From assembly GCF_039538045.1 (NCBI RefSeq), contig NZ_BAABBQ010000001.1:1572001-1636000 (forward strand): a DNA stretch of 64,000 nt, given 5' to 3'. A program made the translations under genes and the position numbers. Shown here one piece after another: positions 17,094 to 23,695 of the stretch. Origin of the DNA: Sphingomonas swuensis. Its GTDB lineage: Bacteria > Pseudomonadota > Alphaproteobacteria > Sphingomonadales > Sphingomonadaceae. The notes beneath the pieces were generated by a model. That model searched no databases. It was not told where the DNA came from and worked only from the letters and a program-made list of their open reading frames with translations. Position 1 is the stretch's first letter. The number at the start of each line of letters is the position of its first letter.

Positions 17094-17795
17094 TCAGGCA
17101 ACCCGGATCAGGACCAGCGTGAGGTTGTCGGGAGCGCCCCGCTGGAGCACCGACCAGACCAACCCGTCGGCGACCTCGTGGAGCGATTGGGCGCCGCCCA
17201 GCGCCGCGCGGAGTTCCGGATCGGGGACCATCCTGGTGACTCCGTCCGAAGCGAGCAGATAGACGTCGCCGGGGCGCACCTCCCCAGCTTCGATGTCGAG
17301 CCGGAGCGTGTCCGAGGCCCCCACCGCACGGGTGATGACATTGCCGTTGGGATGCTCGTCGGCGCGCTCGGCTTCGATCATCCCGGCTTCGATCAGTTCG
17401 TTCACCAGGCTGTGGTCACGGCTGAGCGGGACCAGCTGACTGTCGCGATAGCGATAGGCACGACTGTCGCCCGCCCAGAAGCAGAGCGCCTGCGCCTCGT
17501 CGATCAGCAGTCCGACCACCGTGCTTCCGATGGTCCGCTTCTCCCCTCCCTCCTCGGCCAAATCGCGCAGGCCGCGGTTCACATGGCCAAGGCAGGCGGA
17601 GATCTCGTCGGGAGTGACCCGGGCGAGCGCGCCAAGGGCTTCGACGATCCGGGCGCTCGCCACTTCGCCGGCCTCGTGCCCGCCCATGCCGTCGGCGACC
17701 ACGAACAGCCCGGCCGCGGATCGCACCAGCAGATTGTCCTCGTTGATCTTGCGCTTGAGCCCGACGTGGGTCCTGCTGACGGTTTCGAACCTCAT
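17094..17795 (-). CDS. PP2C-type Ser/Thr protein phosphatase
   Basis: Mn2+-dependent PPM phosphatase, 233 aa, about the size of Stp1/PppA. The motifs RKINEDN (Asp20), VVADGMGGHEAG (Asp35), ALCFWAGDSRAYRYRD, ASDGVTRMV and APDNLTLVLI carry all the metal-binding aspartates. It is predicted soluble and cytoplasmic. It is divergent from the kinase gene 17886-20165 with a 90-base spacer, so it most likely reverses that kinase's phosphorylation. PppA/PpkA pairs are known from type VI secretion loci, but no secretion genes occur here. Confidence 0.93.
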   Translation of the reverse strand: MRFETVSRTHVGLKRKINEDNLLVRSAAGLFVVADGMGGHEAGEVASARIVEALGALARVTPDEISACLGHVNRGLRDLAEEGGEKRTIGSTVVGLLIDEAQALCFWAGDSRAYRYRDSQLVPLSRDHSLVNELIEAGMIEAERADEHPNGNVITRAVGASDTLRLDIEAGEVRPGDVYLLASDGVTRMVPDPELRAALGGAQSLHEVADGLVWSVLQRGAPDNLTLVLIRVA

Positions 17796-17854
17796 CGGCT
17801 GCAGCCTCGCGCCCGTTTCGCAACCCTAGCAATTAACGCCGGATCATGCGAAAA

Positions 17855-17871
17855 GTTAAGCACCACTTAAC
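17855..17871. promoter_or_regulatory. Perfect CtrA-type box between phosphatase and kinase genes
   Basis: GTTAAGCACCACTTAAC is a near-perfect palindrome and matches TTAA-N7-TTAAC exactly. It lies 60-76 bases upstream of the phosphatase start and 15-31 bases upstream of the kinase GTG. By position it could activate the phosphatase promoter and repress the kinase. The match is seen directly; binding is inference. Confidence 0.6.
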
Positions 17872-17885
17872 TCAGGGGCCCGGCT

Positions 17886-20165
17886 GTGAACAAGGCTTAC
17901 AGCACCAAGGCGCTGCCACCCGGCACCGTTCTCCGGGAATGGCGCCTCGAGGAGGTGCTCGGCGTCGGCGGGTTCGGCATCGTCTACAAGGGCCGTGGAA
18001 TCTACTTCAACGAGCTCGTCGCCATTAAGGAGTATTTCCCGAGCTCGATCAGCGAACGCGACGAAGAAGCCACCGTCGTCCCAGTCGACTCCGAGGTGAG
18101 CGAGGTGCACGCGCTCGGCCTCAAGAAGTTCGTCGAGGAAGCCAAGCTGCTGTGGAACCTCTCGACGCCCTCGCGCCACCCCAACATCGTCAGTGTCCGA
18201 AGCCTCTTCGAGATCCACGGCACCGCCTACATGGTGATGGACTTCGAAGACGGAGTCTCGCTCTCCCGGCTGATCAAGCAGGGCCAGAAATGGAACGAGC
18301 GGAGCCTCGTCGCGCTGATCAAGCCGATCGCCGACGGGCTCGAGCGGGCGCATCGCGTCGGGGTCCTCCACCGCGACATCAAGCCGCCCAACATCCTCAT
18401 CAACGACAGCGGCCGGCCAGTGCTGATCGACTTCGGCTCGGCCCGCTTCGAAGCAGCCGAGGCGACCAGCACCAAGGTCACATTCCACACCCCGCCCTAT
18501 GCGGCGATCGAGCAATATGTGAAGACCTTCGAGCAGGGGCCGTGGACCGACATCTACGCGCTCGGCGTGGTGCTCTACGAATGCGTCACCGGCGCCAAGC
18601 CGCCCGAGGTGCTCGAGCGGATGCATGGCGGCGCGGGCACGCCGCTCGCGGAGGGGAGCTGGCCCGGCTACAGCAAGCGCTTTCTCCGCGCGGTCGACGC
18701 GGCGATGGCGATCAAGCCGACCGATCGGCCGCGCTCCATCTCGGACTGGCTGCCGATGTTCGACGGCGGCGAAGACGAACCCGAACCGGCCGAGGCCGAC
18801 TTCGACGTGACCCGCATCGTGCCGTTCGACACCTCGTCCGAGGCGATCGTTCCGCTCGCCCCAGCTCCCTCGGGCTTCGTTCCAGGCCAGTCGCTCAAGA
18901 CCGGAGTGCCCGATCGGCCGAGCGAGGCCGAGTTCAAACGCAGCGGCCATACGAAGGCCACACGCAAGCCGCGCGCGAAGAAGGCCGCGAACCCCACTCC
19001 CGCCGAGAGCGTGGCCGTCTCCGCCGCTAAGCCCGATACGCCTCCACCTGCCCCACCGGTCAGCCAGTCGACAGGGAAGCCCGAACCCGCGGGCGCCGCG
19101 ACGCGCCCGAATAGGAAGCCGCTCATCGCCGGCGCGGCCGCGGTGCTGGTACTCGCCACCGCCGGCGGCTGGATGCTGCTCCGGCCCTCCCCCACGCCCG
19201 TCGCCGCGGGCGAGCAGATCGTCGTTCCCGACACACCGGCCCCCGTGGTCGTACCGCGAACTGCGCTTGCGAGCGGCGCCGCTGCCTTCCTTGCCGAAGC
19301 CAAGGCCGCCTCGGCGCCCGACGATGCAGTCGAGCCGCTGGCCTCGCTGACGACCCTGCTGGGGGCACCGCCCGCCGGGCTCGACGACGCTCAGGCAGGC
19401 GAGCGCGTCAGGAGCGTCTACGGCCAGTTCGCCGCCACCCTCCTCCAGTCGGTCGATGCCCAATCGACGAAGATGGCGGAGCAGATCGCCTGGACGAGGG
19501 CCGACCCGAACAGCCTTCCACCCGAGCGACAACTCGTTCTTGTCGGCGCGCGACGGAGCCTCGCGGACCTTCGCTCGGCCGAGCTTCGCACCCGCACCGC
19601 GACCGACCCCCGCCAATCACTGGAAGCCGCGCGGCAGGCGCTCGGCCACTATCGCGCCTTCACCGAGGCCTCGACCGCAATCGCCAACCTCGATAGCGCC
19701 GATCAGCGTTCCGCCGCGCGGCTGGCGGCAGCGGAGGAACGAACCCTGCCCGCCCCGACCGCCGTGCGTCCGGCTGCGAGCGCGGTGAAGTCCGCGGCCT
19801 CGCCCATCCCGACCAGCAGCGCGGCCGCTCCGACTTTAGCCACAACCTCCGACAGCCTGTCGCCAGCGTCGACCAGCCAGTTCAACGCACTCGTCGGCGA
19901 AGCCCGCGACATGGCGCGGCAGGTCATACGAATGGGGGACCGCGCCAAGGCCGGCTCGTCGCCGCAGGAGCGGGCCGATGCCGAGCTGCTTCGCTCCAAC
20001 GCCCAGCTTGCACGGACCTATGACGCGAGCCTCGTCCGCCTCAAGGACGTATTCCGCTCCGTCGGGTCGGATCGCCAGGCCGACCCGCTGATCAGGCAGG
20101 CGCGGCAGACGCGGGCCTATCTGGTGTTCCTGGTCAAGCGTTCGACCGACGCATCGCGGCGGTGA
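17886..20165 (+). CDS. Transmembrane Ser/Thr protein kinase (PpkA/Hanks type)
   Basis: The product is 759 aa. The kinase domain (about residues 18-290) is complete: glycine loop GVGGFG (26-31), Lys48 in VAIKEYFP, HRD at 162-164 in HRDIKPPN, DFG with Asp182, and an APE-like segment replaced by PPYAAIEQY. The VAIKEYFP form is typical of kinases found with PppA phosphatases and FHA proteins. A Pro/Ala-rich juxtamembrane region and a single TM (about 411-432, LIAGAAAVLVLATAGGWMLL) are followed by a ~320-residue helical extracytoplasmic sensor region with no family match. The start is GTG with AGGGG upstream. The FHA domain of the nearby TIR protein is an obvious candidate reader. Confidence 0.94.
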   Translation: MNKAYSTKALPPGTVLREWRLEEVLGVGGFGIVYKGRGIYFNELVAIKEYFPSSISERDEEATVVPVDSEVSEVHALGLKKFVEEAKLLWNLSTPSRHPNIVSVRSLFEIHGTAYMVMDFEDGVSLSRLIKQGQKWNERSLVALIKPIADGLERAHRVGVLHRDIKPPNILINDSGRPVLIDFGSARFEAAEATSTKVTFHTPPYAAIEQYVKTFEQGPWTDIYALGVVLYECVTGAKPPEVLERMHGGAGTPLAEGSWPGYSKRFLRAVDAAMAIKPTDRPRSISDWLPMFDGGEDEPEPAEADFDVTRIVPFDTSSEAIVPLAPAPSGFVPGQSLKTGVPDRPSEAEFKRSGHTKATRKPRAKKAANPTPAESVAVSAAKPDTPPPAPPVSQSTGKPEPAGAATRPNRKPLIAGAAAVLVLATAGGWMLLRPSPTPVAAGEQIVVPDTPAPVVVPRTALASGAAAFLAEAKAASAPDDAVEPLASLTTLLGAPPAGLDDAQAGERVRSVYGQFAATLLQSVDAQSTKMAEQIAWTRADPNSLPPERQLVLVGARRSLADLRSAELRTRTATDPRQSLEAARQALGHYRAFTEASTAIANLDSADQRSAARLAAAEERTLPAPTAVRPAASAVKSAASPIPTSSAAAPTLATTSDSLSPASTSQFNALVGEARDMARQVIRMGDRAKAGSSPQERADAELLRSNAQLARTYDASLVRLKDVFRSVGSDRQADPLIRQARQTRAYLVFLVKRSTDASRR

Positions 20166-20193
20166 GCAAGCTCGTGCATTGCGGGAGTGAACG

Positions 20194-20643
20194 GTGCTGA
20201 TCGCCCTGCTGGTCGCCGCCGCGTTGACCGCCGCCTGCTGCTACGTCCATCTCGTGGTGCTTCGCCTGCTCAAGCGGGTTGTCGACGCGCCCCGCCCGAT
20301 GGGTCACCCGTTGCTATTCATCATCCTTGTGCTGTTCGCGACCCATGTCTTCGAGGTCGTGCTGTTCGCCTTCGCACTGTCGGCGCCCGACTGGGCCGAC
20401 TACGGGCGTCTTGAAGGCGCGATCGTGGGCGGCCCCGGCTGGTTCGAGGACCATTTCTACTTCTCGATCGCCTCCTACACGACGCTCGGCATCGGCGACA
20501 TCGTTCCCGCCGGCCCGATCCGGATCGTCGCCGGAATGGAAGCGCTGACCGGGCTGGTCATGGTCGCCTGGAGCGCCTCCTTCACCTACCTCGCGATGGA
20601 GCGTCTCTGGACCCGCACCAACAGCGACGCCCACAAGCTCTAG
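20194..20643 (+). CDS. Small two-TM potassium-channel-like protein
   Basis: The product is 149 aa. It has an N-terminal hydrophobic segment (about 2-26), a TM at about 38-63, a pore helix and selectivity filter TTLGIGD at 96-102 (compare TVGYGD; Ile replaces Tyr), and a closing TM near 110-130. Such ion_trans_2 pores assemble as tetramers. The start is GTG at 20194, 28 bases after the kinase stop with GGGAG upstream, so it is co-transcribed with the kinase. Its stop overlaps the convergent SLOG gene's stop within CTAG. Filter and size support a channel; selectivity is not proven. Confidence 0.8.
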   Translation: MLIALLVAAALTAACCYVHLVVLRLLKRVVDAPRPMGHPLLFIILVLFATHVFEVVLFAFALSAPDWADYGRLEGAIVGGPGWFEDHFYFSIASYTTLGIGDIVPAGPIRIVAGMEALTGLVMVAWSASFTYLAMERLWTRTNSDAHKL

Positions 20644-22430
20644 GCCGGGATCTCGAGCGAACGTTCGCTGTAGGTCGCGGTCCATTCGTTGAGGTCGGCA
20701 AGCATGATGCTCGCGCTATTCTCCAGCTCGTGCGCGAGCTGCTCGAGATCGGCGACCTGACCGAGCCGCTCGGCGTTGGCGGCCAGCGCCTCGGCGCTGT
20801 GGGCCGAGCGGCTCGCAGCCAGCAGATGCTCGCCATGGCCGCGCATCCCGAACACCGCCGCGCCGATCGCTGGAAGTCCGGCGGTAAGGAAGATGAAGGG
20901 CCCGGTCAGCCGTGTCGTCCATTCGTGCACCAGGAAGTAGCCGCCGATGTAAAGGAAGCAGGCGGCGATAACCGCGCCGATGAGGAAGTTTCCGATCTCG
21001 TGAAGGCGATGGTCGAGCTTGTGCATCCGCTCGCTGTTGACCCGGTGATAGGCGGCCTGCGGGAGCAGCTGCTCGCGAACGACGTCCCCGGCGAGAAGTC
21101 GTATGCCCTCCTCGGTCAGCTCGCCTACCGGCCAGTCCATCTGCCGCCACACCGCGGCGGCGTACCAGCGGGTCCAGTCCGATCCGCCGCGCTCCTGGCG
21201 GCGGTTGCGGGCGACGCCCTCGGTGCGGAACGGCGGGCCGACCATCCCAGTGCGCTTGAGGTAGAGAAAGGGCCGCAACGTCTCGGCGAGGTAGCGATAT
21301 TGCAGCCACTTGCGGTGCCAGTCGCCGCGCGTCCCGGCATTGGTGTTGAGGAACAGCAGCCCGATCACCCCGAGTTCCGCGACTACCAGCAGGATCTTGA
21401 TCGAGGGCACGATGAGCCCGAACAGGGCGAGGTTCACTGCCAGCGCGGAGAGCACGTAGTTGGTGATGTGCCCGCTCCGGAACAGCTGGGCGTAGCGGAT
21501 CGCGAGGAAGTTCGCCCAGGCGTAGGATTGCGACAGCGCCTCGCGCATCCCAGCCGCGCCCGGCTCGCGCACTTCCCGCCAATCGCTGGCGATCTCCTCC
21601 TCAATCGACGGCTGACGCCAGGGAACGCGAGGCAGGCCCTTGACCCGCAAGAGCCACAGCAGGAGCGGATACTCCATCCGCAGGTTGGTCGTGCGTGCTT
21701 CCTCGCTTAGATAAAGCTCGGCCTGGGCGCGGGCAGCGGGCTCGGGCAGCAGCACTTCGGTCAGCAGCGTGACGATCGCTTCCGCGCTGCAGATCGGCGT
21801 TCGCTGGTAATCGATGATGTCGCGTCCGAAGATCAGCAGCGGCTCGCCGGCGACGCCCTGCGCGCGGTCGATCGGGACGTGGATGACCGGCACTCCGTTG
21901 GTCAAGGCGAGGTCGACGACGTGCGCCGTCCCGCCCGGCCCATTGCCGTTGCCGCCATCCCACACCGCGATCAGGATGTCGGAAGCGGCGACCACCGCCT
22001 TGCCGACCTGAACATAGGCCGCCTCGGCGTCAGCACGGTCGGAGGGGAGCGCGAACACCTCGTGGGCGAGCTCGAGCTGCTGGACGAATTCGCGCCGCTC
22101 GCGCCCGCGCTTGAAGTCGGCGCTATATTCGTCTGCGGCAAAGGGAAGCAGCGCGCGGATCCGGAAGCCCGCCTCCTGAGCCACCGTCGCCGCCATCTGG
22201 TCGGCGCCGGTGGCAAGCGGCGTATGCAGCCGAAGCTGGGGCGTGCTTGCCGCGAACAGCTCCGGATGGTCATCGTGGAGCTGCTCGGTCACGTCTCGCA
22301 ACTGGTCGAAGATGCGGCGGATGATCGGCGAGGTCTGCGCGACGAGGTCAGGGGACAGGACCGAGGCGCGGTGTCCCGTGATCCCGATGTTGAGGGTCAG
22401 TCGTGGCCGTGGTGGATGTGCCTCGCTCAA
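20640..22430 (-). CDS. SLOG nucleotide-sensor protein with paired 2-TM (SLATT-like) units
   Basis: The product is 596 aa. The first ~230 residues are a SLOG/Rossmann-like domain: LNIGITGHRAS near 13-23, LATGADQMAATVAQEAG, AASDILIAVWDG and GGTAHVVDLALTNGVPVIHV. SLOG domains bind nucleotides or nucleotide-derived ligands. Two hydrophobic hairpins follow, at about 320-362 and about 480-535, with WLQYRYLAETLRPFLYL between them, a motif seen in SLATT-type membrane effectors. The start is TTG with GGAGG about 10 bases upstream. It is followed convergently by the K+ channel-like gene and preceded by the TIR-FHA gene on the same strand 35 bases away, so the two are one transcription unit. A pore role is inferred. 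Confidence 0.78.
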   Translation of the reverse strand: MSEAHPPRPRLTLNIGITGHRASVLSPDLVAQTSPIIRRIFDQLRDVTEQLHDDHPELFAASTPQLRLHTPLATGADQMAATVAQEAGFRIRALLPFAADEYSADFKRGRERREFVQQLELAHEVFALPSDRADAEAAYVQVGKAVVAASDILIAVWDGGNGNGPGGTAHVVDLALTNGVPVIHVPIDRAQGVAGEPLLIFGRDIIDYQRTPICSAEAIVTLLTEVLLPEPAARAQAELYLSEEARTTNLRMEYPLLLWLLRVKGLPRVPWRQPSIEEEIASDWREVREPGAAGMREALSQSYAWANFLAIRYAQLFRSGHITNYVLSALAVNLALFGLIVPSIKILLVVAELGVIGLLFLNTNAGTRGDWHRKWLQYRYLAETLRPFLYLKRTGMVGPPFRTEGVARNRRQERGGSDWTRWYAAAVWRQMDWPVGELTEEGIRLLAGDVVREQLLPQAAYHRVNSERMHKLDHRLHEIGNFLIGAVIAACFLYIGGYFLVHEWTTRLTGPFIFLTAGLPAIGAAVFGMRGHGEHLLAASRSAHSAEALAANAERLGQVADLEQLAHELENSASIMLADLNEWTATYSERSLEIPA

Positions 22431-22465
22431 CCTCTCCTCGCCTCCCCCTGCCTTGCCACTCGTTC

Positions 22466-23365
22466 TCAGCCCTCGTTCCCGCTCCGCTTCGCGTGGACGA
22501 GTTCGACATTTCCGATCTTCAGCACCGACCCGACCGCAAGGAAGCTCGCGCCCTTGATCCGCTTGCCGTCGACGAAAGTCCCGTTGGTCGATCGCAAATC
22601 GGTCACCCGCAGCCGATCGTCGGCGAGTTCGACCAGGCAGTGCGCACGCGACACGACAGGTTCGGCAAGGATGATGTCCGATGGCGCGGTCCGCCCGATC
22701 CTAAGCCCCGCGCCGGTGACCACGAAGCGTTTCTCGATCCGTCCCCCCACCCTCAATTCGAGCGCATGGAAGTCGGCCGCCATCCCCCCGAGCGGGTCGC
22801 GCTCGACCCGCGCCCGGGCGGAATGGTCTCGCTCCTGCTCGAGCACGGCGCATGATCCCTGGGATGCTCGATCATCGGCGGCTTCGAGACGGGCGGCGGA
22901 GGCCGCGGGATCGAAGCGACGCCGGACGGGCGCTCCCGACTCTGACCCGGCGAAGGCGATGCCGTGCCCGCGCGCCGCGGCCTGCTTCAGGTCATCGACA
23001 AACCGGCACCATGCCGGATCGTCGGTTTCTCCCGACCAGCCCGACAGGTCGGTGGTGTGGGTCAGCTGGAAGATGATCGGGAGCTCGCATTCCTCGATCA
23101 TGATCGGCGCCATCTTGCCGAGGCGGTCGGCGAGCGTTGCCTCGGCCCGCACCCAGCGCGAGCGTACGCTGCTTGGCGACCACAGGACGACCACCGTTCG
23201 AGCAGCGCGCAGGTTGCGCTCGATCACCTCGTCGAAGGTTTCGCCCGAATGGAGCGCGGCATCCCACCATACGCTCAGGCCCTCGGCCTCGAAGCACTGC
23301 GCGAAGTGCTTGGCCACAGCGCGATCGGTCCGCGCATAGGAAATGAAGATGTCGGTCCCTGGCAA
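22466..23365 (-). CDS. TIR-FHA fusion protein
   Basis: The product is 299 aa from TTG 23365, which has AAGGGA 7 bases upstream; a longer TTG start at 23428 is possible. The TIR domain (1-135) has TDIFISYARTDRAV, GLSVWWD and LHSGETFDEVIERNL. The segment VVVLWSPSSVRSRWVRAE carries Glu75, at the position of the catalytic glutamate of NAD-cleaving TIRs. A ~75-residue Ala/Arg/Glu linker leads to a C-terminal FHA domain (about 205-290) with RIGR at 222-225, SRAH (Ser239, His242) and STNG (Asn261), all the phosphothreonine-binding positions. It likely cleaves NAD or makes a cyclic product and is recruited or gated by a phosphorylated partner. The domain calls are firm; the function is inference. Confidence 0.9.
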   Translation of the reverse strand: MPGTDIFISYARTDRAVAKHFAQCFEAEGLSVWWDAALHSGETFDEVIERNLRAARTVVVLWSPSSVRSRWVRAEATLADRLGKMAPIMIEECELPIIFQLTHTTDLSGWSGETDDPAWCRFVDDLKQAAARGHGIAFAGSESGAPVRRRFDPAASAARLEAADDRASQGSCAVLEQERDHSARARVERDPLGGMAADFHALELRVGGRIEKRFVVTGAGLRIGRTAPSDIILAEPVVSRAHCLVELADDRLRVTDLRSTNGTFVDGKRIKGASFLAVGSVLKIGNVELVHAKRSGNEG

Positions 23366-23576
23366 GGTCGCGTCCCTTGTCCGGGCAAGCCGCCCGTCTC
23401 CCCACTCCTTCCGACGCGCCGAACACAACCGAGTCGCGCCACAACCTTGTCAATTAATTCTGGTTAAGAGTCGAGCAGCCGCAATCCCATGCGGATCGGG
23501 GGAGGCTTAGAAAGCCAAGCTTTCGCCTCGCCGCTACTCGCCGCGAGCGCTTGGGATCCTGGTCGATGTTCTAGGA

Positions 23577-23651
23577 TGGCTGGGGCGGCAGGATTCGAAC
23601 CTGCGAATGCCGGTACCAAAAACCGGTGCCTTACCGCTTGGCGACGCCCCA
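23577..23651 (-). tRNA. tRNA-Gln(TTG)
   Basis: A full cloverleaf is readable on the minus strand: acceptor TGGGGCG with CGCCCCA, D arm GCC..GGC, anticodon arm CCGGT-TTTTGGT-ACCGG giving anticodon TTG, and T arm GCAGG-TTCGAAT-CCTGC. Discriminator G and CCA are encoded (23577-23580). It reads glutamine CAA/CAG codons. It lies just outside the TIR-SLOG-kinase module, and tRNA 3' ends are common integration sites, but no integrase is present. Confidence 0.97.
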
Positions 23652-23695
23652 TGAGCGAGGCGGGCTTATAGCGGCCGCGTCGCGTTCGTATAGGG

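Noticed and set aside
17856..19616. 586-residue open frame antisense to the kinase
   Set aside because: No known motif, and the kinase on the other strand is complete.
17094..23365. Type VI secretion regulatory locus
   Set aside because: Kinase, phosphatase and FHA suggest PpkA/PppA/Fha, but no Tss, Hcp, VgrG or ClpV gene lies in the window, and the FHA is fused to TIR.
23445..23475. CtrA site upstream of the TIR gene
   Set aside because: The two TTAA halves are spaced by six bases instead of seven.
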